NCBI GenBank assembly: GCA_001600495.1
Contig: BCKE01000019.1
Location: 477,717-541,716 of the forward strand
Origin: Pilasporangium apinafurcum
Lineage: Eukaryota; Oomycota; Peronosporomycetes; Pythiales; Pythiaceae
DNA length: 64,000 nucleotides
Direction of reading: 5' to 3'
Each line of letters opens with the position of its first letter. Position 1 is the first letter of the stretch. The position numbers and the translations under genes are program-made. Positions 22,192-32,800 of this stretch are shown here, piece after piece. The notes under the pieces were generated by a model. The model was not told the DNA's origin and did not search any database. It worked only from the letters and a program-made list of their open reading frames with translations.

Positions 22192-24320
22192 CTATCCTAG
22201 CAGTTCAGCCCGCTTTCGGGCTGCATCCCAATTCAGAAGATCAGTCAAAAGCGCCACAACATCTTGTGCAACTTCCACGCCAAATTGAATCCCACCGCCA
22301 GCGGAATACGAGGCTAGAGCACCTTGGATATCTGCCATGCGACGAAACTGCAGCAGCATCTCTGGATGAATGGAGAGGCGGCACTCATGTGTAAACAGCC
22401 CACGGTATTCAGGGCTATCGCGAAGCAAAGCAAGCTGACCATAGACATGCAACGGTTCACATTCTTGCTTGATCCTCCGGAGAGATGGTCGCATTTCGAG
22501 ACTGACACTGAGAAGAACTTCATCAATGATCCGAATACCCTGTTGGACCACGCGGTTCGGCTGAAATGGTGCTTCATAAATTAAATATCGCAACTGGCGG
22601 TCCCACATCCGACAGAGTGGCAAAAACAGCGCAATGTTCTGAAGAAGCGGTTTCGGTAGGCGCATCGTCTTGTCCAGCAATGCGTTGAACTTTATTCGCT
22701 GAGGATTCTTGAATGCCGGTGCAAGTTCTGCCCGGGAGAGCACGTATAAAGTCGAGAGACGCATTAATACGAAGCATCTTTGGCGGCGCAAATCTTCTCT
22801 CATTAGCCGTAATTGATTCTACAATATCACAAACAAAAGTTCCATTAGTAACATATTCAACGAAGCAGTCCAACATCAACTAACAAAGCATCACATACCG
22901 CTACAGAAATCTTTAGACACAGATCTACATGTCCGCGGCGGTGAGCAGTTTCGGCAGCGGTTTTGTCACGATCATCTTTGAGAAAGATATCTGCGCCTGC
23001 CGTCAGCAACGCCTCTACGGCACCAGTGTGGCCACGTTTCGCTGCTAGCAGCAATGCTGTACTGCCCTGTCGTGTCTGTTTATTTACATTCGAGCCAGCT
23101 TTGATGAGCATGGTGGCAATATGTGCATGACCACGCTGTGCAGCGAGCATCAGTGCCGTCATTCCTTCGTTCTACACCACATCAATATAGCAATTCAGCA
23201 TTAGATACACACACCAAAGCTTTAGTATTTAATATGTCACTTACATTGGCAGCGCACGCATCCGCTCCATGTCGAAGCAAAAACCTGACCACATTGTCGC
23301 GACCTTCCTGGGCAGCGCGCATCAATGGAGTCGTTCCTTTCTTGTTGGCATAATTTTGATTGGCACCAGATTCCAGCAAGTATTGTACCACCTGCAAGTG
23401 TCCGAAATGCGCCGCAGGGATGAGCGACATATTCTTTGATTCTTCATTGGCACCATGGTCAACAAGGAACTTGGTTATCTCATCCAATCCTTTCTGGGCA
23501 GCGAGAAGCAGTGCGTATGTTCTCCTTTCCTACAAATCCACAAACAACATTCGCAAGCGATTAAATACTGCAAACAGTATCACTGCACGACAAATAAAAC
23601 GTTCTCAGGTAGACTTACGGTATTGTGGTTCACGTTTGCTCCTTGTTCCAGCAAGAAAGTACACACAGGAAGCGAGTTATTTTTCACAGCAATCATCAAT
23701 AGCGTGAGACCTGTGTCGTCCACGGTTTCCATCAATTTCTGCATCAATTCGTCGGCATTCTTGCTTTTCTGTACCATACGCAATCCTTTCAGCACACTCG
23801 AAATTTTCTGCTCCTTGCTCATGTTGAACAAAAAATTCTTGACATGCTCAAAACTCAACTCGCCCACTTCTGCGCGCGCAGCTGCGTCTTCTCCAGCGAC
23901 CAGCAGCGCGTCAGGATGTACCATTGATAGTTGCTGCAGTTCTTCATCGTCGGTGCTGCTGGATTCCTCGATCTGTGCGGCCGATGAACGCGCATCCGAG
24001 GGGAATCCAAACATATTTTCTTCGGTCGATGATGTTGTCAGCATCCGCGCGCGAAGTGTCCCCATAAATGGGTCCGGCTGCATTTGCGGCGGCGGTAAAA
24101 AAGAAGAAAGCATTGGTAACGCGAGTACGCGATCATTAGCGTTATCGAGACGTGCGCGCTTCTTCGGAGGAGAGTCTCGATCGCTCATTTTTGCTTCGTT
24201 CGATTGCTTTGACTGGTCTTTGGTGACGTGTTTGTGTTTGTTTTTCTCTTTGGCTTCCCTTTCTGGTTGACTGAACGATGTCGTGTTCGGGACTTTTTGT
24301 ATCGGATTTCGCAGGGTCAT
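22192..24320 (-). CDS. Ankyrin repeat protein, four exons
   Basis: Exons 23619-24320, 23245-23529, 22899-23171 and 22192-22818 join in phase 0 to encode 628 residues. The N-terminus is charged and has a nuclear-localisation-like PPKKRARL at about residues 50-57. An alternative in-frame ATG at 24188 would shorten the protein by 44 residues and keep this motif. The centre holds at least five ankyrin repeats with typical cores: TGLTLLMIAVKNNS, ALLLAAQKGLDEITKFLVDHGA, GTTPLMRAAQEGRDN, MTALMLAAQRGHAHIA and STALLLAAKRGHTGA. Introns fall near repeat boundaries. The C-terminal 200 residues are helical and unrecognised. It is probably a nuclear or cytoplasmic protein-binding scaffold; no enzymatic domain is seen. 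Confidence 0.85.
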
Positions 24321-24559
24321 CTGATCACTGTACTCAGGATAGATCTCAGAAGAAGCTTACTTAAGTTTACATTTTCTATGTTGAAAGAGTGCAAAAATGA
24401 AATCGCAAAGTTGCTGTTTAAGTATCTATACGCACTTAGTAGAAGTTTTACTGTGTTATGATGACTTTTTTACAGTAAAACTACTATGATTTTATAATTT
24501 TATGTGGGGTTTAGGGGGAAAACACTGTGCCTCAATAAAATAAGAGAGTCACGAGTGTA

Positions 24560-24700
24560 CAAACTTCAACTCACAAAGAGGCAGAGAACTAGGTTACTCC
24601 AACTCGCTTCGTGAGTTGTGCCTACCAACTGGCTACACCTAGAATACGGGCTGTACCGTGTGAGCAGGTTCAAGTCCGAAGACCTCGAGCTCACGCTTTT
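24560..24700. repeat. Hairpin-rich, tRNA-like segment beside Fanzor remnant
   Basis: On the plus strand there is a perfect 6-bp stem with a 7-nt loop (CAACTC GCTTCGT GAGTTG, near 24600-24618). A second upstream CAACTCAC, near 24567, could pair with the same GTGAGTTG. GGTTCAAGTCC, near 24667-24677, matches a pol III B box. On the opposite strand TAGCCAGTTGGTAGG resembles an A box. The two boxes face each other, so this is not an intact tRNA. It may be a rearranged tRNA-derived SINE or the structured 3' guide-RNA region of the neighbouring Fanzor-like element. Confidence 0.35.
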
Positions 24701-24709
24701 TTTGCGCTT

Positions 24710-25075
24710 CTACGACTCACTTAATTCTCGTTGCAAGTACTCTGGTCTTGCTCGATTGTTGAAAAGTTCTGTCGTCACGCGCATAATATTCAGCGAAGCG
24801 TTCACGTCGCGATCCCAAAACGTCTTGCATTCACTGGATTCACAGTGCAAAACGAATTGAGATTCAATTGTACCATCGGGAACGCCGTTGACCATTTTCG
24901 GGAAGACTATCCTCAAAAGTTCAGCGTGACAGTGGAAACATCNCTTGCTTATACGAAACTCGTCGANGGAACGAACGGTAGTGCGCTTTGCNAGTTCCTT
25001 CTTGAGCGCTTTGACGCCATGGTGNCGAATTGTCGAATGANATACCAGTNAAAANATTNCCCATACTGGTTGCAA
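24710..25075 (-). pseudogene. C-terminal fragment of Fanzor/TnpB-like nuclease
   Basis: The minus-strand frame of about 122 codons ends with the zinc-ribbon and RuvC-III end of the TnpB/Fanzor superfamily. It shows an FRISK-x-CFHCH knuckle, a second Cys pair (HCESSECK), and then WDRDVNASLNI, where Asp is the third RuvC catalytic residue. A tail (NNRARPEYLQREL) of the sort seen in eukaryotic Fanzor proteins follows. Upstream of this, the RuvC-I Asp and RuvC-II Glu regions are not visible in any continuous frame. Nine ambiguous bases fall between 24943 and 25079. I read this as a decayed or 5'-truncated mobile element that once encoded an RNA-guided DNA endonuclease. The family call rests on the C-terminal motif alone. 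Confidence 0.6.
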
Positions 25076-26051
25076 AGANACACTTGCAGTTGGTTATACT
25101 GAAAATAAGATTTCGAGGTAACTCGTTTGTCAGGTTTTCTAGTCAGTATGACAGGTTTGGCCAGACGGACAAAATGGATACTAAATCTCATACGTTTTCC
25201 GTACGGACGGACAGCTTGCGAAAATAAGATGAAAGGGATGTGAGCCTCGTGACATGGTAGCCACAAATGCGCGAATGGGATGCACGTGAGCTAGCCGACT
25301 GTTTTTTCACGCTTGATGAGGGAGGATTTATGCATCAGCTATGTCTGTCGGGGTGTCTCTTTGATTAACATAGCGTATAAATAGCAGTGTTAGAGAAGCC
25401 GGAGCTCTCTCACATGCATGATGCTCGTCGTGGCACTCGCAATCAATCACTCCAACGAAGATCTTCTCGGTAAATCCAATGGAAGTAGTGCTGCAGTAGT
25501 CAAAATATGCTTTGGATGGTGGCGCTGTCATCGCTAACCTCAAAAATCGCTCATTGAACCATCACTTATCCACCCAGCAATAGACGAACAGTCTTCAGTG
25601 TATATCGACTACCCCTACTGTTCGTCCAATTTTGTGACCACGATCAAGTTCCGTGGAATTGTTTCTCATCAAAGTATGTAACGCCTTCAATCCTAATTCT
25701 CGTACCATTGAGGTATGGCATCAACCTCATCTTACCCAACCAGAAACCTGTCGAAACATGGCGACACTAGTCGCCTTCAATGGCCAGAACAAGATTGCGC
25801 TACTTTTGATGGAACAAGCCTGAGCATATTCTGAATGATCATTCTCCAACCCCGTGCAGCCATCCCCTATCGGATCTCAGTGTGTAATTCTGTCGACGTG
25901 AATGGAAGAAAAAATGTTCTCTTGCAAATTGACCCATTTGTTTTGAACAAGATATAACATAAGCGACATAGTCGCAAAACACTATCAGCAGTCTGATTTT
26001 CTGTTACCATTTGTCTGTACAAATATGTCCATTCAAGCCATAAGTCTCCCA
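25076..26051. other. Probable mobile-element debris, no intact gene
   Basis: This region continues upstream of the Fanzor-like fragment on the minus strand up to the 3' end of the nucleotidyltransferase gene. Short frames occur on both strands, for example minus 25328-25543. None carries recognisable motifs or lines up as a splice-able gene. It may hold the degraded 5' part of the same element. Confidence 0.35.
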
Positions 26052-29000
26052 TCAGTCCTGAGCAACAGCAATCTCAGTATATTGCGCCTTCGCGTCGTTG
26101 TTTTTCTTTCGCGAATCTTTGGCTTTTCGGCGGCCTGAATGGTTCTGATGCTCTCCACGTGGTAGTTTCTTCGATGATGGGGAAGTTGGCGCTTGTTTTT
26201 CACTGTTGGCTGGTGGTTTTGATGTCACCTTAGTCCCTTCCGTAATAGTCCCATTTGACTTTGCCTGCTTGTGCTTGTTTCGCTTCTTACGTGATGATTG
26301 CTTTCGTGCTTTCGCTGAAGCAGCGGCTCCACTACCCAATATAACCTTGAGCACGTGGCGATGAGATTTATCTTTTGCACCATTATCTGCTTCGACCACG
26401 TCACAGTTCGAAACGGCGTGCAGAGGAGATAAGCATTTGGTGCACGGGACATTAGGGAATATGCTTTGATGATGCAGCCACACCATTCCTGTTGTATTAT
26501 CATCCGACCAGTCCACGCGAGTCTTGGCGTTTAATGCGCGAGGACACTGCATGGCTCTCGTGATCAGTTCGGTGCGCCATTTTTTGTTCTTGGCTGCCGT
26601 CGATTGTACATTCGAGTCCAGTTTTTCGAACTTTGCACCAATTCGGCCCACACGAAATGACGCCTCAAAGGCTTTAAACAACTGCATAATCTTCCCCTTG
26701 GTCAGCTCCTCATCGTCACTCCAGAGTGTCACCACGTAAATTTTCTCCTCATTTTTATGCGCTTCCTTGTCTTTCTTTATGTTTTGCTTATCTGGTTTCC
26801 CTTGTTGCGCACCTTTCTGTTCGCTCTTGGGTGGCGAAGGTGCCGTTGATGCGCATACATTCGTCGAGAAACTTTCGCCTTTCGTCAGCAGATCATGTGC
26901 GCGCTGGAATTCTAGGAAGATCTTTTCCTGTCCTTTGAACTGCAGCACACAGCCCAGATCACGTGTGACCTCAAGCGGATCTTCAATACTGATGCGCCAG
27001 CTTTTCGCCTTTCCCACACCCCATTTGGTAGATTTTTCGGCTTCTACCTCCGGACTGCGAATCGTTACAACTTGTCGAGCGAAATCGAATTGTGTGGCGT
27101 AGAATGCAAAGAACCCCACCAGTAATGACGATATCGACAGCGAATCGGCTTCATTTGATGACTCGACAATCGGATGGCGTTTATGGAAATCACGCGCGAC
27201 ACTTTGGTCCTCGCAAAAGGCAATATTGACATTATTGTACATGTGCGGAGGTATATTGGCAGCAGCCAGTAATTGAGGATGCTGCAAATTCGGCAATATG
27301 CCCACTACTCGCTGGAGAAAGTAGATGCTCAGCAACACATACGAATAAGAACTCAGAAATCCTGTGGAAGCATCGTTGATTGCACGTTGCTTTGCCCAAT
27401 GCTTGATCGCAACTCCCAACATTCGTGCTCGTTCGTCAAACGACGCGTAGGCACGTAACAAAAACGTATTGCGCGCCGCCAACACGTTCTCAAAACAGAG
27501 ATCACACTCCATCTGACTTGGTGTGTGTTGGAACCGAATGATCGGGATACGGGCTCCACTGAGGACCAGACGAACTTCGCATTTGGCTCGGTCCAGCACG
27601 GCGCGCAGACGAAACAAATCGTCACAACGCCGTTTGGTTTCTGCTTTCAGCAGCTTAAGCCGTTCAGCAGCTACTGCTGCTGATGCCTTTGTGACTGCCT
27701 TCAGCTCTTCTTCTGTGGCCATTAACGTCAGCAACTTTGACTTGATCGCTTCGCGCAGCATTCGAAAATATCGCTCAAAGAGCACCAATAGCGTATGCTG
27801 CTTGCTAGATTTGCCTGCGTTATACCCGCCTATCTCCATACCGTTGAGTGCCAATGCGACCTTCTCAACGCTTTTACCGACCTGTCCAAAGAGTTCCACA
27901 AGGATCGCCTTCTCATCTTGCTCCCCTGGGCTAGCAGAAGCCCCGTTGCTCTTCATCAAATGTCGAAGTTCTCGGGTACTAACAGCAATACTTGCCGAAA
28001 TATCTCCTGCTAAAGCATTTGACCCATTCGCGAGGAGACACATGTCTGCATCTGAGTTCTTTGAGCCGTAAAGTGACAATGAACTGCCAAAGAGCATGAG
28101 CTCACAGCACCGCCATTTGCTTACATCCCGACGAATCACGCGCTGGAGTTCATGCGTGACCTCTAACCGTCGTGCTTCGTCTGATGGTTCAATCCGCAAA
28201 TTACCGTAAATGGAGTGCACTTCTTCGTTCAAACGAAGTGCGAACGTGTTCTCCACCATAGGCATCACAATGGGGTCTACTGACTGTTTTGACGTGGTTT
28301 TTTTGCGTGATTCTTCCAGAAATTTCAGGAACGTATTGATCTGCTCTATAGCAGCTTGTTCAGCATGAGCGGTGGGACCAAGTTTCTGTCGCTTCCGTTC
28401 ACGCCGCGCCTTCTTGCCACTTTTTACTTGACCATCAATGACAGGCAAACTAACTTCCTCTTTCATTTCCTTCTGCTCATCAGTCTTCGCATCCTCTTTC
28501 GAATCAGTTTCCTCCTCCTTCTCTGAATTTTTCAGTTCTTCTTGCAAGAATGTCTTCCAACGTTTCAACACCGCACGATCATTCCACGTCGCGCGACTCA
28601 GCAACAATTCTGTCGTGTTTTCAATCACTTCCACCAGCACAATCCGTTCTAAATGCACTTCCGACCGCTGTTTCTTTCGATCAACCGCTAAAGCTGTACG
28701 ATGCTGCTCCAGTAGATGCATTCGTGATGGCCGCACCACAGTCGCAACTTCGTCAAAAATCGCATTCACGGTCCATATCGCGCCTGATTCCGCTGGAAGA
28801 GCATCATCATCAACTAGGGCTGCAATTTCTTCATCTTTCTCTTCGTTTACCATATCATTATCGTCACCTCCTTCTTCAGCATCTGCTGAAGGGACAGCCT
28901 GTAGCTCTAGGCGAATTTTTTTCTGGATCAGATAAAGTGGATATAGTCGCTGCACGGTCGTCAAAGACTCGGGTGTTTTCAAGTCGCCGACGCCCTGACA

Positions 29001-29489
29001 TCGACCAAAAAGCCACTGTGCAAACATGAAATCACCATTACTGCCCACAAACCACGCGCTTTCGCGCCAGTCTGGTAACGGCGCATTTCTGGATACTTCC
29101 GATGCAGATGCTGTGGCTGGTGGTGGTAATGGCGACTGATCATTTTCGGGATGGGGTTTCTCCTTCATTTGCCCATTGCACTGTTTCTTCTGATCATATT
29201 CTTTATCTACAGCTGGTGCAGGTGGAGGTGGTGCTGGTTGCGGTCCATTGCTCGCGACAGGTTCAGTGATGAGTTGTTTGTCTTGGCTTTGATCTGTTGA
29301 CTTGTGCTTCACTGTCCATTTCGCGCGTGGTTTTTCGGTTGTTTTCTCAGCCATTACCTGTTTAGCTGCGTTGTTATGTGGCTTCGCACGCTTTGGCTTT
29401 GTTTCACTTACTTTCCCATGCGTAGACTCGCCCACCCTCGCGTCCGTGTCGCCGTGATTGTCGGTCGACTTGCCCTCCTCGTCTTCCAT
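26052..29489 (-). CDS. Non-canonical poly(A) polymerase / terminal uridylyltransferase
   Basis: The ATG at 29489 gives 1145 residues; an upstream in-frame GTG at 29561 is an unlikely start. A charged, proline-rich N-terminus precedes a DNA polymerase beta-type nucleotidyltransferase core at about residue 467. There FGSSLSLYGSKNSDAD holds the Gly-Ser motif and two catalytic Asp, and ECDLCFEN near residue 663 holds the third. The helical central domain (IKHWAKQRAINDASTGFLSSYSY) and a PAP-associated region (SISSLLVGFFAFYATQFD) follow. The enzyme should add uridines or adenosines to RNA 3' ends. About 180 residues separate the second and third catalytic Asp, far more than in Cid1-type enzymes, so there is a large insertion. 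The C-terminus has a CxxC...H...C pattern and a strongly basic tail likely to bind RNA. Confidence 0.85.
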   Translation of the reverse strand: MEDEEGKSTDNHGDTDARVGESTHGKVSETKPKRAKPHNNAAKQVMAEKTTEKPRAKWTVKHKSTDQSQDKQLITEPVASNGPQPAPPPPAPAVDKEYDQKKQCNGQMKEKPHPENDQSPLPPPATASASEVSRNAPLPDWRESAWFVGSNGDFMFAQWLFGRCQGVGDLKTPESLTTVQRLYPLYLIQKKIRLELQAVPSADAEEGGDDNDMVNEEKDEEIAALVDDDALPAESGAIWTVNAIFDEVATVVRPSRMHLLEQHRTALAVDRKKQRSEVHLERIVLVEVIENTTELLLSRATWNDRAVLKRWKTFLQEELKNSEKEEETDSKEDAKTDEQKEMKEEVSLPVIDGQVKSGKKARRERKRQKLGPTAHAEQAAIEQINTFLKFLEESRKKTTSKQSVDPIVMPMVENTFALRLNEEVHSIYGNLRIEPSDEARRLEVTHELQRVIRRDVSKWRCCELMLFGSSLSLYGSKNSDADMCLLANGSNALAGDISASIAVSTRELRHLMKSNGASASPGEQDEKAILVELFGQVGKSVEKVALALNGMEIGGYNAGKSSKQHTLLVLFERYFRMLREAIKSKLLTLMATEEELKAVTKASAAVAAERLKLLKAETKRRCDDLFRLRAVLDRAKCEVRLVLSGARIPIIRFQHTPSQMECDLCFENVLAARNTFLLRAYASFDERARMLGVAIKHWAKQRAINDASTGFLSSYSYVLLSIYFLQRVVGILPNLQHPQLLAAANIPPHMYNNVNIAFCEDQSVARDFHKRHPIVESSNEADSLSISSLLVGFFAFYATQFDFARQVVTIRSPEVEAEKSTKWGVGKAKSWRISIEDPLEVTRDLGCVLQFKGQEKIFLEFQRAHDLLTKGESFSTNVCASTAPSPPKSEQKGAQQGKPDKQNIKKDKEAHKNEEKIYVVTLWSDDEELTKGKIMQLFKAFEASFRVGRIGAKFEKLDSNVQSTAAKNKKWRTELITRAMQCPRALNAKTRVDWSDDNTTGMVWLHHQSIFPNVPCTKCLSPLHAVSNCDVVEADNGAKDKSHRHVLKVILGSGAAASAKARKQSSRKKRNKHKQAKSNGTITEGTKVTSKPPANSEKQAPTSPSSKKLPRGEHQNHSGRRKAKDSRKKNNDAKAQYTEIAVAQD

Positions 29490-29851
29490 ACCAAGTGTTC
29501 TTGTTTTGCAGAAATCTTTTGTTGTTCTGTGATCTGCTTGGCAAATCACATATTCAAGCACGATGATTGGCTATAATTATGCAGAAGACAATAAAACCAT
29601 TGGATAATAATATGATGGGGACTTTTGGTCTTATGGTGATACTAAATCATGTACATTGGCATTTTGAACACATGGTTCCGCTTCATTTCCTTCCTTCATA
29701 GGAATGCATGCTTGTTCTTTATCGGCATAAGCGTAGTCCATGCATTTATTATTGTCGCTCTGCATGTGACTAAATAAATCACAGCTTTGTAGCTACCCTT
29801 CTCTTCTATTCGATAGAACTCGACGTATCCTTACATCAACTTGTCCAATTT
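29490..29851. other. Intergenic, no gene seen
   Basis: This 362-bp AT-rich gap separates two minus-strand genes. It must contain the 3' end of the CFAP44-like transcript and the promoter of the nucleotidyltransferase gene. I see no distinct motif. Confidence 0.45.
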
Positions 29852-32800
29852 CTACAGTCGCGGTGCGTAGATCTTGCCATCTTTGCCCCGCAAAAGCCCA
29901 ATCTCCTGCTTCAGCGCTTCCAATTCCCGTGCCTGTAGCTTTACCAGTTTGACGAGTTTGTTGCGTTCATTCATTTCTTTCTCTAATAACTCGGTATCGT
30001 CCTGCAACACGCTCTGGCTAACGTTGACCTGGTTCAGCTCTTTCTCCAGCGCAGCCTGCCTTTCATTCAAGTGAGCGATTTGTGAAAGTAGCATCGTGTT
30101 CTGCTCCGTGGCTTGGAGGATCTGTCGCTTCATCTGCTGCTCATTCTGTTTCGTACGCATGAGTTCGCGCTCAGACTCGATTTCTTTCACGCGCACTTTG
30201 GCCTGCAAAGCATGCACACGTGTTGTGTCACATGCCTTGTCGAGCAGTTCGATGTCCACTAGCTGACCAAACTTGAGCAGCTGTAGCCGGTCACAACGCT
30301 CCTGAATGTGCGCGATCGTTTCCTGTTGCACTTTTTTCTCTTTGCTTAGTACGTTCTGTTGCTTGTGAAGATCTTTAAATTGTTGCCGAAGGCTTCGATT
30401 CTCCTTCTGCAGACTCTCAATCCGCTCAACAAGTTGATGAAACGATCGCATTGTGAACACCAGGCAGGAAGTGGCTTGTTCTGGTACAACCCATTTGGCA
30501 AGTTGACCGAAGGCTCCAGTTTTTGTAACCGAACCAACAGCAGCGGTGCTGGATGGCATTGTACTGGGCACCAAGCATTCAATTTGTTCTTTGCTAAGCG
30601 CAAGCACGACATCCAACTGGTTAAAACGCATCTGCTTCTCACTCTGAAATTGTTGGATATCTAGCTCTGTCGCCTGAAGCTCCTTATCAATCTGTCGCTG
30701 CTTGCTGACTTGTCGATCGTTGCTCTTCTTCAGCTCTTCGATCGCTTTGGTCAAATCATTCATGGCGTCATCAATATCTGCACGTTTCTCGCGTGTTGCG
30801 AGTACTTTTTCATACAGCTGGAGATCGCACCCTGGTGGACAGACATCATCTTCATCATCATCTTCATCATCGTCGTCGTCGTCATAATCGTCATCATCAT
30901 CCTCTTCATCGTCTTCGTCTTCATCATCGTCTGGATTGTCTTTGTCACCACTTGGATCATTGTTACCACCGCTTCCATTCGTCCCGTCTTTCCCGCTAGC
31001 GCCACTTCCTGCTTTCTTCTTCGGTCGTTTGATTTTCTTCTTGAAAATCTTTTGCAATGCTGCAAAGTTTGGATGCTGTGACGATGATGATCCACTGGGG
31101 CCATTCACGAGCGTCAGGAAATCATTCTGAATCAATTTCTCCTGTTTATTCCATTCATCCAACTCCTTCCGCTTCTGTGTCAAGTTTTCCTGAATTTCAC
31201 TAATCTCGGACATTATCTGCGCCTTCTCAGCTTTGTTTCGCTCCAACTTCGAGCTCAGCAGGTTCTCCTTGCTCTCGAATTGTTCCAGCAGCATCAACTC
31301 GCTCAGCAGCGTGAATAATTGCAGCTCACATTTCTTGAAAATCACCTCCAATTTCATTTTTTCGTGCCGCAAATGTGCAATAGCCGCATCAAATGCCGTC
31401 ACCTCTTCGTGTTTCTTCTGCTCCAGCTTCAGCACTTCTTGCTTCGCCAAGTAAATACGAACTTGCCTATCATCAATGTCCAAGTTATTTGGTTGAGATT
31501 CTGGAGCGAGCGTGAACGAGGGATCCACTTCTTCTATACAGACATGACGAACTCTCAGCCCATCGCCATTCTTGTGCATTGTTCCATCAGCATCTGTATT
31601 ACCGCCAGTCCCTCTATGCAGCTTCCTCGAAAGTGCGGCGATGGAGCGATCTGTAAACTGGACACGTTTTCCATCCACAACCACTTCATCACGCCCATTT
31701 ACTGAAGCTCCTTTCCTACTAGATGGTAATATTCCTGTAGTAGAAACATCATAATGGGATAAAATCTTCTTCTCACGCATATACAATTCAATGTCAGCGT
31801 CTGTGACACGTTCACGCTGTTCGGGCCATTCACTCAAATCCACTTCCAGCGTTTTAGTTATCACAGCCTCCCCTTCCATAGCGAGTTGTTGGTGTAACAT
31901 GTTGAGTCGATCTTGGTCTCGTTTAAGCTCATTGATTAGTAATAGTTTTAACTCACGTAACTCTAGGACTTTGGCATTGAAACTGAGTCGTGCTTCATAC
32001 AATTTCTCTTCCAGCAATGCCATTTGCCGACGTTTCTTGGCGGCATTTACGCGTTGATCCTCAGGAACAACGTAGTTTGCTGCAGTTTTCAGTTTGTAGT
32101 CGCCCATGTTGCGCTGGGCAAACGCGATGGCAACGAGATCTCTCGGATCATCCGCGTCTTCTCCTGGTTTGTTGCTCATCCAGTGCGCTAAGCGTGCTTT
32201 CCGATCCGCTCGAAGGCGTTTACGTGCCTCGAAACCATGGACTGATGCTCCACTCGATGCGTTTCCGTCATGTAATTTCGTTGGCACTCCTGGTGGTAAC
32301 AATTTCGCCTGGTTAATGTTCTTTGTGACGCTGTCTTCCATCTCAGACAGTGATTTGTGCTGTAGCAGCTTTCGCTCATCTTCTTTCAGTGGGAACTCTC
32401 CGTCTAATGCTGTGTCCTTTGCCATAATATGCAGTACCGATGGTTTCCGCTGGACAAGTGATTTACCCATCCCATCATCCGTGATTCCAACACCAACAGA
32501 ATCAGAAGTTCCCAATGAAGAATGAAAAGATCCTTTCTTCGTCATTCCTCGGGAGCTGTTGACTTCGTTCGTGTGAATTTCGTTTAAACGCTTCTGCAAC
32601 ACAGTCGGCATCTTCATTGTTCGAAAAGATTGCACGCATAGTCCACTTTCAAATGCATGCAGCGTGATCAACTCTACTGCTAACGGACTCACGTACGTCT
32701 CACGTATCTTCATCAAAAGCAATTCTTCTCGTTCCACAGCGTATCCCAATTCTTTTCGAACTTCCTCACACGCAGCATCTCCTTTCTTCATGAGTAACTC

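Noticed and set aside
24598-24680. Possible tRNA gene (hairpin with a GAA-containing 7-nt loop and a TTCAAGT B-box-like motif)
   Set aside because: The D-arm-like and T-arm-like motifs lie on opposite strands, the anticodon loop lacks the invariant U33, and no acceptor stem can be formed.
27523-28071. Long plus-strand frame opposite the nucleotidyltransferase
   Set aside because: Ser/Arg-rich composition is typical of an antisense shadow, while the minus frame holds the catalytic motifs.
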